NCBI GenBank assembly: GCA_029243545.1
Contig: JAQWRV010000002.1
Location: forward strand, 1-64,000
DNA: 64,000 bases
Source of the DNA: Rhodospirillaceae bacterium
GTDB lineage: Bacteria > Pseudomonadota > Alphaproteobacteria > Rhodospirillales > Rhodospirillaceae
Direction of reading: 5' to 3'
Part shown: piece after piece, positions 33,431 through 41,564 of the stretch
Layout of the letters: every line of letters begins with the position of its first letter
How positions within the stretch are numbered: the stretch's first letter is position 1
Translations under genes and position numbers: made by a program
The notes under the pieces: generated by a model
Seen by the model: the letters and a program-made list of their open reading frames with translations, nothing else
Database searches by the model: none
What the model was told of the DNA's origin: nothing

Positions 33431-33884
33431 AAACGGCGAACGGGATTTATTTTACCTCGGCACCGCCAGCGCTGACGGCCAGCCTTACATTCAGCATCGC
33501 GGCGGCAAGCCAGGTTTCTTGAAAGTATTAGACGAGAAAACATTGGCCTTCTCTGATTTCAAGGGCAACCGGCAGTAAATCAGCACCGGCAACCTAACCG
33601 ACAACGACAAGGCCTATATTTTCCTGATGGACTACCCCAACCGTCGCCGCATAAAAATTTGGGGCACGGCGAAAGTTATTGATGATGATCCGGCGCCCAT
33701 CGAACAACTCGCGGATACGGATTACAGAGGCAAACCTGAGCAGGTGATCGTGTTTACCATTTCTGCGTGGGATGTGAACTGGCTGCAGCACATCACCCGG
33801 CGCTATACGGAAACTGAACTGGAAGCCGTCGTTACACCGTTGAAGGAACGTATCACGGAGTTAGAAGCGCAGTTAGCGGCTTAA
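33429..33884 (+). pseudogene. 5'-truncated PPOX-family flavoprotein with an internal stop
   Basis: In one frame the plus strand reads GERDLFYLGTASADGQPYIQ, then HRGGKPGFLKVLDEKTLAF, GNRQ, a TAA at 33576-33578, then ISTGNLTDNDKAYIFLMDYP and RRRIKIWGTAKVIDD to a natural end. This is the FMN-binding core of a pyridoxamine-phosphate-oxidase-like family in which GNRQ-Tyr-ISTGN is normal, so TAA appears to replace a Tyr codon. The N-terminus is missing and the sequence abuts a sugar dehydrogenase stub. It converges with the DUF885 gene, overlapping its stop by four bases. Confidence 0.8.
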
Positions 33885-35695
33885 GATTGCAGGCCCGCGA
33901 CCCACGCTTGCACTTGTTCTTCCAGCACCGTTAGCGGCAGAGCACCGTTGATGAGTACAACATCGTGGTAAGCGCGGATGTCGAACTTGTCGCCCAGTTC
34001 CACCTTTGCCCACTCGCGCAGCTCCAAGATTTTCATCATACCTATTTTGTAGGCTGTGGCCTGTCCCGGCATGACGATGTACCGCTCGATAGACTTGGTG
34101 ATCTCAGCATCGGGCGCCGGCGTGTTCTGCTTGAGATAGTCGATGGCCTGTTCGCGGGTCCACTTCTTATCATGCATGCCCGTATCAACGACCAAACGGC
34201 AGGCGCGCCACAACTCCATGGATAAACGGCCGAAGTCGGCATAGGGGTCTGCGTAAAGGCCCATCTCCTTCGGCAAAAATTCAGAATAGAGGCCCCAACC
34301 TTCTACATAAGCGGTGAAACCGCCGTACTTGCGGAACCTGGGCATGTTCTCAAGTTCCTGGGTGATGGCAATTTGCATGTGATGGCCTGGAATGGCTTCG
34401 TGATAAGCCAGTGCATCCAACTCATAGGTGGGCATGGCCGTCATGTCGTAAAGGTTGACGTAATATCGCCCAGGGCGGTCTCCAGTCGGTGACGGCGATT
34501 GATAGAACGCTTTTCCAGCAGAGCGTTCGCGAAACTCTTCGACCCGCTTCACATCCAGGTCAGCTTTTGGCTTGGTGGCGAAGACGCTGTCCAGACGCAT
34601 TTTCATATCGGCGATGAGGACGTTGGTGCGGGCGAGGTACTGCTCCCGGCCCTCATCAGTATTGGGCAGAAAAAACTGCTCGCCTTCCCGCATGAAGGTG
34701 AAAAATTCTTGCAGGTCTCCGTCAAACGTGACCTGCGCCATGATGCCACGCATTTCACCATGGATGCGGGCGACTTCGGATAAACCGAGATCGTGAATCT
34801 CTGTCGCGGTGAGGTCCGTCGTGGTGATGTATTTGAGCTGATGACGGTAATAATTTTCACCGTCAGGATGCTTCCAGGCGCCGTCATCGGTGTTGGCAGC
34901 GGCCTTCTGTTGTTCCGTAAGCGCGATGAGATCGTGATACGCAGGCGCTACGGAATCAAGGAGTGCCTCAGACGCACGGGCGATGAGATCAGTTTGGGTT
35001 TCCGCATCTAAGTTGAGTGCAGTGGTTTTCTTACGGAAATCTGAAAGCAGAGTTGAGTCTTCGCCACTGCCGTCAAACGGGGTGCCGGTAATCACATTAG
35101 CGGAATCCCGGAGTACGTGATCAAACACGAACTGTGGCGGCAAAATCCCGGCCTCTTGCGCTGCCTTCATACGTGCCATCACCTGGTCGAATAGGGTGCG
35201 CACACCAAACAGTCGGGAAATGTAGGCTTCTGCGTCGGACCGGTCGGCAACCTGATGAATATTGATCAGGAACGCCGGCATATCGGACTGCCAGCCGAAC
35301 ATCTGATTGACCGGGTAACCGTGAAACCGAAATTGGTGGCGATCGAGCTTTTCCTGCACTTCACGCTCGAACAAGCGGTAGCTGATGCGCGCTTGTTCGT
35401 CGAAAGCGTCAAAATCGAACTCCTTAAGAAGACGCATATCATCCTCAGAGACAGCTAGGTCGGCCGCGTCATCTTCCGGTGAATGATCGTCCCACTTGCC
35501 GTAGTCGTCTTTGATGCCGAGGTAAGATTGCCATTCGGGACTGCGTGCAATCCAATTGTCGAAGCGTTCATTGGCAAAAACACCGAAGCGTTCGCTTTCG
35601 GAGCGGCTATCGACAGGCATTTGCGGCTGTTCAGAATCGCAAGCGGATAGAGCCAGCAAAACGCTAGCTATGAAAAGGGGTGCAATTTTCATCAT
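33881..35695 (-). CDS. DUF885 family lipoprotein, putative metallopeptidase
   Basis: A 604-residue protein with a lipoprotein signal (LLALSACDS, lipid-modified Cys19). DUF885 proteins are predicted zinc peptidases. The motif YHEAIPGHHMQIAI is at about residues 431-444, with the HExxx-GHH pattern of the family. Further family stretches are SPSPTGDRPGRYYVNLYDM, GFTAYVEGWGLYSEFLPKEM and PGQATAYKIGMMKILELREW. Its start overlaps the stop of the upstream oligopeptide-binding protein gene by four bases (ATGA). The pair may degrade and bind peptides at the inner membrane or in the periplasm. Confidence 0.88.
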   Translation of the reverse strand: MMKIAPLFIASVLLALSACDSEQPQMPVDSRSESERFGVFANERFDNWIARSPEWQSYLGIKDDYGKWDDHSPEDDAADLAVSEDDMRLLKEFDFDAFDEQARISYRLFEREVQEKLDRHQFRFHGYPVNQMFGWQSDMPAFLINIHQVADRSDAEAYISRLFGVRTLFDQVMARMKAAQEAGILPPQFVFDHVLRDSANVITGTPFDGSGEDSTLLSDFRKKTTALNLDAETQTDLIARASEALLDSVAPAYHDLIALTEQQKAAANTDDGAWKHPDGENYYRHQLKYITTTDLTATEIHDLGLSEVARIHGEMRGIMAQVTFDGDLQEFFTFMREGEQFFLPNTDEGREQYLARTNVLIADMKMRLDSVFATKPKADLDVKRVEEFRERSAGKAFYQSPSPTGDRPGRYYVNLYDMTAMPTYELDALAYHEAIPGHHMQIAITQELENMPRFRKYGGFTAYVEGWGLYSEFLPKEMGLYADPYADFGRLSMELWRACRLVVDTGMHDKKWTREQAIDYLKQNTPAPDAEITKSIERYIVMPGQATAYKIGMMKILELREWAKVELGDKFDIRAYHDVVLINGALPLTVLEEQVQAWVAGLQS

Positions 35696-37290
35696 TGGGC
35701 AGCCTTAGTTTCATCTAAAGACATAAATCGGGTGCGGTGAATGTTGTTGATTGCGTCTTCAAAGCCATTTACGCGCTTCGACACAAGATTCCGATGGGTA
35801 CTGAAATCGATGGTGACAACGGGATGGTCGTTGAGCATGACCTGTTCAGCCTCTGACATAAGCCGCGCGCGTTCGCCTAAGTCTAAAGTAAGTGCGGCTT
35901 TTTGAATAAGCGCATCATAGTCAGGATTGCAGTAATCGGGATAGTTCATGGGCCCCGCATCGCAAAGCAGGAGATAGAGAAAGTTATAGGGGTCATTGTA
36001 ATCGGCCACCCAGCCAGCATCGCCCATGACGTAGTCGCCGGTTTGCAAACGGTTATAGGCAATGCGGGTTTCGAATCCGGCAATATCTGCGATCACACCG
36101 GCCCGTCTCAGCATGGCTGCCGTGCCGGCCATCACCCGTTGATTATCATAAGAGCTACGGAATATGAGTTCGAACCTAAGTGGGTTGTCATCATTATAGC
36201 CCGCATTCTTGAGAAGACGCTTCGCTTCGATGGTACGCTTGGACATGGACCAGTCCGCAAAATCCACCTGTGCTCCCGCTTGGTGGTTCGCGGTTTCCGG
36301 CGGTACGAACGCGTAGGCTGTTTTATTGCCGACAGGCAGAATGCGCTCATTGATGATGTCCCGGTCAATGAGCATGGATACCGCCTTTCGCACGCGCACA
36401 TCGTCAAACGGAGGCCTAGATGTGTTCATGGGAAAATAACTACTTCCCAGATACGGGTAGACCCGTGCCTCTCCAGGCATCTCAGCCAACAGCTCTTTTA
36501 TTTGCGGCGCAGGAAATCCACCGGTCGATATGTTCATATGAATTTCGCCTGACTTGAACATTTTTACGGCGGTGCGGCTGTCTTCAATGGGATAATAATA
36601 GACCGTATCGATAGCGACGTTGTCAGCGTCATAGAACAATGGATTTTTCGTCACCTTGACCTGAGAATTGGAAACCCATTCCTGCAGCACATAGGCACCG
36701 TTAGAGACCATCTTGCCTGGCTTGACCCAATCGTCTCCGAATTTCTCAACCACATGCTGCGGGATGGGATAGGTCGTGTAGTGGGATAGCAGTTCAGGCA
36801 AAAACGGTGCCGGAGCTTCTAAAGTAATTTCCACCGTTTGAGGATCGATGGCGCGAATACCCATTTGATCGGGATTCAGTTGCCCGGTGTTGATGGCGTA
36901 TGCATTTTTGATTGGATAAAGAAGCGAACCGTATTGCGACGCAGTCATCGGATTGATGACCCGCCGGAAACCAAAGACGAAATCACTGGCAGTGACCGGC
37001 ACGCCGTCGGACCACACCAGTCCATCGCGCAGCTTAAAAGTGTAGACGAGACCGTCGTCACTGACCATCCAGCTCTCAGCGGCACCGGGGATAGCTTTCC
37101 CCTTGGGGTTCTCCGTCGTCAAACCCAGGAACATGTCGCCGATAATGTTGTTTTCCCAAGTGCCAGTGCCGCGGTGCGGGTCAAGGGTATCCGGCTCTGT
37201 GCCGTTGCCACGGTGGAGCACTATCTCCGCTAACGCGGTTCCCATGCTTAGGAGAGAAAACGCAACAAGCGCACGCAGGAGAAAGGTCAT
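35692..37290 (-). CDS. Oligopeptide-binding protein, OppA-like
   Basis: A family 5 binding protein of about 532 residues, closest by eye to OppA/MppA. The ATG at 37290 gives a Sec signal (MTFLLRALVAFSLLSMGTALA); an ATG at 37311 would add seven residues. OppA marks include GTEPDTLDPHRGTG, VTASDFVFGFRRVINP, PVTASDF-type loops, FDDVRVRKAVSMLIDRDII and DAGWVADYNDPYNFL. There is no opp permease or ATPase gene here. It is coupled by a 4-base overlap to a DUF885 peptidase gene, which supports a peptide ligand. About 200 bases upstream is a divergent methyltransferase gene. Confidence 0.9.
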   Translation of the reverse strand: MTFLLRALVAFSLLSMGTALAEIVLHRGNGTEPDTLDPHRGTGTWENNIIGDMFLGLTTENPKGKAIPGAAESWMVSDDGLVYTFKLRDGLVWSDGVPVTASDFVFGFRRVINPMTASQYGSLLYPIKNAYAINTGQLNPDQMGIRAIDPQTVEITLEAPAPFLPELLSHYTTYPIPQHVVEKFGDDWVKPGKMVSNGAYVLQEWVSNSQVKVTKNPLFYDADNVAIDTVYYYPIEDSRTAVKMFKSGEIHMNISTGGFPAPQIKELLAEMPGEARVYPYLGSSYFPMNTSRPPFDDVRVRKAVSMLIDRDIINERILPVGNKTAYAFVPPETANHQAGAQVDFADWSMSKRTIEAKRLLKNAGYNDDNPLRFELIFRSSYDNQRVMAGTAAMLRRAGVIADIAGFETRIAYNRLQTGDYVMGDAGWVADYNDPYNFLYLLLCDAGPMNYPDYCNPDYDALIQKAALTLDLGERARLMSEAEQVMLNDHPVVTIDFSTHRNLVSKRVNGFEDAINNIHRTRFMSLDETKAAQ

Positions 37291-37494
37291 GGGCGGCTCC
37301 AAAATGGACAATCTGACGAAGACCTTAGCGGTTTGAAGTGTACGTGAGTCAAGGCGAATCGGCGGCTTTTAAAGCACTGCGATCGGGCGAATTATTTGTG
37401 AACGTAGATGCCGCGTCTCCGTTGACAGGGGGCACACCCTCCCTCACCCTCCCATTCTGAACGCGCCTCAGTTCCACTGCGAAGGAAATGTGAC

Positions 37495-38610
37495 ATGCCG
37501 GATAGCCATAACACCAACAATAACCCAGAATTCGGACCGAAGCAGAGCCGGGACTACAAGGCTTATCAGGAATTTATCCGCTGCTCCTATGTCAACGTCT
37601 ATAACAAAGTGACGGAACAGGCCTACCTGGAATACTTCAAAGAACGCGACACACACCACGCCGGTGAGCCCGAAACACGGGAACTGGCTGCCAAGATCAT
37701 GGATACTACTCCGGCCTATCAGCTCAAGGCCTGGAGCATCCGCAATCTCCGGCGGTTAAAATACAGCCAGCCTGATCTGGGCATCGACCGGATGATGCAT
37801 GATCAGAGCGGCGAACTGGACCCGGAAATAAATGCGTTGATTTCTGATGCGGGCGAAGACCTCATTTTAAATCCCGATCTCGACATGCCCGATTATTTTA
37901 GCTGGGTAGATTTCCATCAACAACCGGGTGGCGTGTGGCGCGACGATGTGGATGGGTTGGTTTACGATTACGGCCGGCGCACCACCAACCCCAATGAAGC
38001 CGACCCCAACCGCGTTTACCAAGTCATGTGGGATAACCTGCCTAAGGACAGAGAATACAAACGGGTGCTGGACTGGGGCACAGGACACGGCGGCGGAATC
38101 GTTTATTGGATGGAGAACCATCCAGAGAGCGAAGGCTATGGCGTCGATGTGGCCGCGCCCTGTTTAAAACTTGCTCATGTGCGCGCCCAAGAAGCCCGGG
38201 TGCCGGTGAAATTCTCGCAGCAAGACATTGCAGCTATGGATTACGAAAACGAATTTTTCGACATGGTGTTCCATATGTTCATGTTCCACGAACTGCCCCA
38301 GCAAGTAACGCCGGACCTCTTTAAGGAGGTGCTGAGAGTCCTTAAACCAGGTGGTGTTTTTATTGGCATGGAAATTTCACTAATTCCCGATCAACCGGCG
38401 CAACATATTATGCAGTTCACGGATGGTTGGTTGAACAACGAGCCCTATATGCCAGCAAGCATAGACGCAGATTATCCCGCTATTGCAAAAGCTGCGGGCT
38501 TTTCTAAAGCGAAAGCGATAGGGGCGAATCGGAGCCGCGAAGCCTTTGGCAATACGGCCAAGAATACTCCACCAAAGGCAACGTGGAATTACTACGTGTT
38601 TGAGAAATAG
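37495..38610 (+). CDS. Class I SAM-dependent methyltransferase (cytoplasmic paralogue)
   Basis: A 371-residue methyltransferase. The C-terminal 190 residues form the Rossmann-like domain: motif I VLDWGTGHGGGIVYW, an acidic end of beta 2 in GYGVDVAAPCLKLAHVRAQE, motif II around YENEFFDMVFHMFMFHELP and motif III EVLRVLKPGGVFIGMEIS. The N-terminal 170 residues are helical and shared with the protein at 52291. It has GGAAAT-like sequence before the ATG and no signal peptide. It is followed without a gap by a 116-residue protein that also has a paralogue beside the second methyltransferase, so the two proteins probably act together. The methyl acceptor is unknown. Confidence 0.88.
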   Translation: MPDSHNTNNNPEFGPKQSRDYKAYQEFIRCSYVNVYNKVTEQAYLEYFKERDTHHAGEPETRELAAKIMDTTPAYQLKAWSIRNLRRLKYSQPDLGIDRMMHDQSGELDPEINALISDAGEDLILNPDLDMPDYFSWVDFHQQPGGVWRDDVDGLVYDYGRRTTNPNEADPNRVYQVMWDNLPKDREYKRVLDWGTGHGGGIVYWMENHPESEGYGVDVAAPCLKLAHVRAQEARVPVKFSQQDIAAMDYENEFFDMVFHMFMFHELPQQVTPDLFKEVLRVLKPGGVFIGMEISLIPDQPAQHIMQFTDGWLNNEPYMPASIDADYPAIAKAAGFSKAKAIGANRSREAFGNTAKNTPPKATWNYYVFEK

Positions 38611-38960
38611 TGGTGAGCACGAAACCTACCTATAAGACTATTCAAGACGGGCCGGTAACAGACAAAGAACCGGTGCTGTTGCACGACCTGCCGCAGGACC
38701 GGATTCTCTCTGCCGTCGTTGCACTTGCCGGTGAACTCTACATGGTACGTGACCGCCTACAGGTGCTGGAAGCGGAATTGGAGAAACACGACATCTTACC
38801 GCCCGAGACTGTGGAAAACCACGAAGACACTACAGAAGAAGCCGCAGCCCGCACTGCTGACGCGCAAGCCTATGCCGACCGTTTCTGGCTGCAACTTTAT
38901 ATGTCTGATGAGCCGGTTTCACATATCGATCCGGCGATTAAAAAGTATCTCGACGAATAA
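38610..38960 (+). CDS. Small helical partner of the methyltransferase (copy 1)
   Basis: A 116-residue protein starting at GTG on the last base of the methyltransferase stop. It has LLHDLPQDRILSAVVALAGE, then VRDRLQVLEAELEKHDILPP, then a charged C-terminal part. Predicted structure is mostly helical, with a short coiled-coil-like segment. It shares the pattern VLLxDLxxDxI and E-R-RL-E-L with the 113-residue protein at 53531-53872. I do not recognise a family. The repeated pairing with a methyltransferase suggests a regulatory or assembly subunit. Confidence 0.75.
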   Translation: MVSTKPTYKTIQDGPVTDKEPVLLHDLPQDRILSAVVALAGELYMVRDRLQVLEAELEKHDILPPETVENHEDTTEEAAARTADAQAYADRFWLQLYMSDEPVSHIDPAIKKYLDE

Positions 38961-38990
38961 ACGATAAAACAAACTGAGGAGAGACATCCC

Positions 38991-39446
38991 ATGGGCCATC
39001 GCCAATTCTTGTTGAGCGTGATCGCAACGATTACTTCTATTTTTGTAGTTGCTAACGCAGCCGCCCAATCAACCAATATCTCGCGCAATCCGACCGGTGG
39101 CTATACCCAGCGGAGCGTTGAAATTCCTCCTGGCTCGCGCATTCTGTATATCAGCGGACAGACCGCGACCGATGCAGACGGCAATACTCCAGCAGACGCG
39201 GACACTCAGGCAGATATCGTCTACGGCAAAGTCGGTCAGACGCTAAAAGATGCCGGGATGGATTGGAGCGATCTGGTGAAGACCAACCTCTATATGGTCA
39301 ATCCGTCCGATATCATGTCCATCGTCAAAGCTGGTGCTAAGCATAATCCAAATGGCATACAGGCGGGCACATTGGTCTATGTCAAAGCCCTGGCAGTTCC
39401 TGAAGTACTGCTTGAGTTGGAAGCGGTCGCCGCAAAGAAAGACTGA
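38991..39446 (+). CDS. Exported RidA/YjgF-family protein lacking the catalytic Arg
   Basis: A 151-residue protein with a Sec signal peptide (MGHRQFLLSVIATITSIFVV, cleavage near NAAA) and one RidA domain (ILYISGQTATDADG, DAGMDWSDLVKTNLYMVNP, LELEAVAA). RidA enzymes deaminate reactive enamines with an Arg just before the VxVxxLP strand. Here that position reads IQAGTLVYVKAL, with Gly126 where Arg is expected, so deaminase activity is doubtful. It follows the methyltransferase pair by 30 bases with a GAGGAGAG ribosome site. A periplasmic RidA is uncommon. Confidence 0.85.
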   Translation: MGHRQFLLSVIATITSIFVVANAAAQSTNISRNPTGGYTQRSVEIPPGSRILYISGQTATDADGNTPADADTQADIVYGKVGQTLKDAGMDWSDLVKTNLYMVNPSDIMSIVKAGAKHNPNGIQAGTLVYVKALAVPEVLLELEAVAAKKD

Positions 39447-39450
39447 GGCC

Positions 39451-39650
39451 TCAGTCTTCTTTCGTTGTGATGACAATTTTACCGCAGGCACGGAGCGTTT
39501 CACTACGCGCGTGAGTGCCACGGATACGCTCGAGCGGAAATGTGCCATCGATAATGGTACGCAGCTTTCCAGCCCCTATGGCTGGATTATCTACCGGGAA
39601 ATCATCTATCCCTTTCACGGGCCTTCTTAATAGTCGCCAGAATTCAGGCA
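39451..39650 (-). pseudogene. C-terminal remnant of a zinc-type (MDR) dehydrogenase
   Basis: On the minus strand an open stretch without a start reads ELPEFWRLLRRPVKGIDDFP, then GKLRTIIDGTFPLERIRG and ends CGKIVITTKED before a TGA. The IDGTFPLE and GKIVITT segments are the closing part of medium-chain quinone reductase/alcohol dehydrogenases. A TGA just upstream of ELPEF interrupts the frame, and nothing recognisable lies before it. Only about 65 codons remain. Confidence 0.65.
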
Positions 39651-39816
39651 GTTCAGGTATTCACCTGCCGGAGGCAAGTGGAATTTGGTCTTTGCGGCCC
39701 GGGGAACCTGCCCGAAAGTAGGCCCAACAAAACCCCGGCTTATAGATAAGCGCCGGGACCCCGGCGGGGTAAATACCGGGATCAATTGATATGTTTATCA
39801 GAGGGGACCACACACT

Positions 39817-40185
39817 ATGCTTTTCACCACGATTTATGTAGACGATCACGGCCATTCATATTTTGGCGAGGTCGATATGCCACAAACCGGGAATGAGCGC
39901 CGGGCATCTGCTAAAGCCCAGGATGTAGAGTATTGGCGCGTCTCAAAAACGTTGCCGGGCCATTACGTCGATTTCAAGACAGTGGAAAGCGCGCAAATGG
40001 TTTCGGTCATGTCGGGTCATATGGAATTGACCGTCAGCAATGGTGAAAAGCGCTACCTCGCAACCGGTGACATGATTGTTTTGAAAGACACAAAGGGCCA
40101 GGGCCACTGCACGCGAGTCATTGGTTTTGACCCCTGTGAATCCTTAATTATCGGCATGCCGAACAGCGGGGAGTTCAAATCATGA
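39817..40185 (+). CDS. Small cupin protein (copy 1 in cluster)
   Basis: A 122-residue protein with a single cupin domain. The parts are YWRVSKTLPGHYVDFKTVES, VSVMSGHMELTVSNGEKRYL and DMIVLKDTKGQGHCTRVI. Metal-ligand His residues are sparse compared with active cupins. It has GAGGGGA as its ribosome site and overlaps the next cupin gene by four bases. It is similar in size and N-terminal style to the cupin at 41165, so the two are probably paralogues. Confidence 0.8.
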   Translation: MLFTTIYVDDHGHSYFGEVDMPQTGNERRASAKAQDVEYWRVSKTLPGHYVDFKTVESAQMVSVMSGHMELTVSNGEKRYLATGDMIVLKDTKGQGHCTRVIGFDPCESLIIGMPNSGEFKS

Positions 40186-41144
40186 GAATGATGAACGCAA
40201 CCAAGGCCGCCGCTTTGTCCGCCGCCCTATTGTCAGCACTTGCTTGGACGCCAACATGGGCACAAGAAACCAGCCTGATTCATATTCCCGGCAGTTCGGT
40301 CCCTGATATTCCAATGGCCGAGTGGGAAACCCCTGTTCAGGACAACGGCAAACCGCAACGGGCGCGCATTGGGTCCATTGAAGGTACCGCAGCGATGGCC
40401 AGGGCCCCTGAAAACGCAACCCGCTACACCGCCAAGGAATACAATTTCCCAATGGGGACATTGAGGGTGTTGAACTACAAGAAAGACGCTGGCCCGGTGG
40501 TTCACCAAATCACCTTTGAAACTCAGCTGATGATGCTGGAAGGCTCAGCGACCGTTGGCTCAGGAGGAAAAACCGTCAGCCTTCAGAAAGGCGACGCGGT
40601 TTTCTTGCCAAGTGGCGTGTTGCGCAATCCAAACCCCGACGGTGACACCGTCGTCGCTACATGGATTGTGTCCAACAAAGCTGAGAGACCGAAAAGCGTG
40701 GTGGTCCGTGGCGATGATCTACCGGTGACGTCTATCGCCCAATGGATGGACGGCGACGAGCCCAAAGGCGCGTTCACACCGGAAGATATCGCCAAGGCCC
40801 CAGCCCATGCCGGCAAGTTTGATCTCAAGCGCTACGCCTTTGACGGCAACTCCATCCGCCACGCCATGCTCCACAAGGGCGGCAGCACGACGCCGGCAAC
40901 CAACGGCCGTCACGACATTCTCATATACATAACCAAGGGCAAAATGCTGCGCACGGAAGATGGCGTTGAATATGAAGTTGTCGCCGGAGACGCTATCCGT
41001 GAGGAATACCAAAAGACCGGCCTGTGGGATTTTATAGAAGAGTCCGAATTTCTGGCAACTGATATGCCCTTTGATCCGTCACAGCCCCGCTTCAACGTGC
41101 AGCGCACGTCGAACGGTAAAGCTGGCGGCGGCTATCCCCAATAG
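40182..41144 (+). CDS. Exported bicupin protein
   Basis: A 320-residue protein with a Sec signal (ATKAAALSAALLSALAWTP, cleavage near TWAQE) and two cupin domains. The first is around residues 85-160 (VVHQITFETQLMMLEGSATV, GDAVFLPSGVLRNPNPDGD). The second is around residues 215-305 (RHAMLHKGGSTTPATNGRHD, IYITKGKMLRTEDGVEYEV, GDAIREEYQKTGLWDF). Two possible starts, ATGAGAATG and the ATGAAC just after, differ by three residues. It lies in a run of three cupin genes. Periplasmic bicupins can bind metal or sugars, or act as dioxygenases or decarboxylases. Confidence 0.82.
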   Translation: MRMMNATKAAALSAALLSALAWTPTWAQETSLIHIPGSSVPDIPMAEWETPVQDNGKPQRARIGSIEGTAAMARAPENATRYTAKEYNFPMGTLRVLNYKKDAGPVVHQITFETQLMMLEGSATVGSGGKTVSLQKGDAVFLPSGVLRNPNPDGDTVVATWIVSNKAERPKSVVVRGDDLPVTSIAQWMDGDEPKGAFTPEDIAKAPAHAGKFDLKRYAFDGNSIRHAMLHKGGSTTPATNGRHDILIYITKGKMLRTEDGVEYEVVAGDAIREEYQKTGLWDFIEESEFLATDMPFDPSQPRFNVQRTSNGKAGGGYPQ

Positions 41145-41164
41145 ACTCTGAAGAGGAAAAAATT

Positions 41165-41551
41165 ATGAAACTTTGTGCAATGGGGATGGACGAGAACGAC
41201 CGGTCGATTACGACCGAGCTTGAAATCCCAATGAAACAAGTAAGCGAAACGGAATGGATCTCTGAAAAACAAGATGCCCTCTATTGGGGAATCGCTGAGA
41301 GCCAGCCGCAGGAGCCTTTTCCAGGCGGGCCACATGAACAGCACCTCACCAACGGCGCCCGCATTGTGTGGTCCATGCAAGGCCATGCGGAAATCACCCA
41401 ACAGAGCGGGGAGACGTGCCGTCTTGCACCGGGCGAAGGCATCTATGTGGATGGACGGGCGTTGCACCATTCCACGTTTCACGCCAGCAGGGTGCCGGTG
41501 ATCACGCTCAACGTGACCTTCGAAGAAACCGAAAACCATGAATTCAAATAG
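41165..41551 (+). CDS. Small cupin protein (copy 2 in cluster)
   Basis: A 128-residue single-domain cupin, third in the row, starting 20 bases after the bicupin with a GAGGAAAAA ribosome site. Segments: YWGIAESQPQEPFPGGPHEQ, RIVWSMQGHAEITQQSGETC and GEGIYVDGRALHHSTFHAS. The PHEQ and LHHSTFH parts could supply metal ligands. Its end overlaps one possible start of the nitrilase-like gene. No signal peptide. Confidence 0.8.
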   Translation: MKLCAMGMDENDRSITTELEIPMKQVSETEWISEKQDALYWGIAESQPQEPFPGGPHEQHLTNGARIVWSMQGHAEITQQSGETCRLAPGEGIYVDGRALHHSTFHASRVPVITLNVTFEETENHEFK

Positions 41552-41564
41552 TAGGTTCGCAATA

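Noticed and set aside
39732-39785. GC-rich inverted repeats (CCCCGG / CCGGGG) upstream of the first cupin
   Set aside because: Several alternative pairings and no T-run; cannot be called a terminator or operator.
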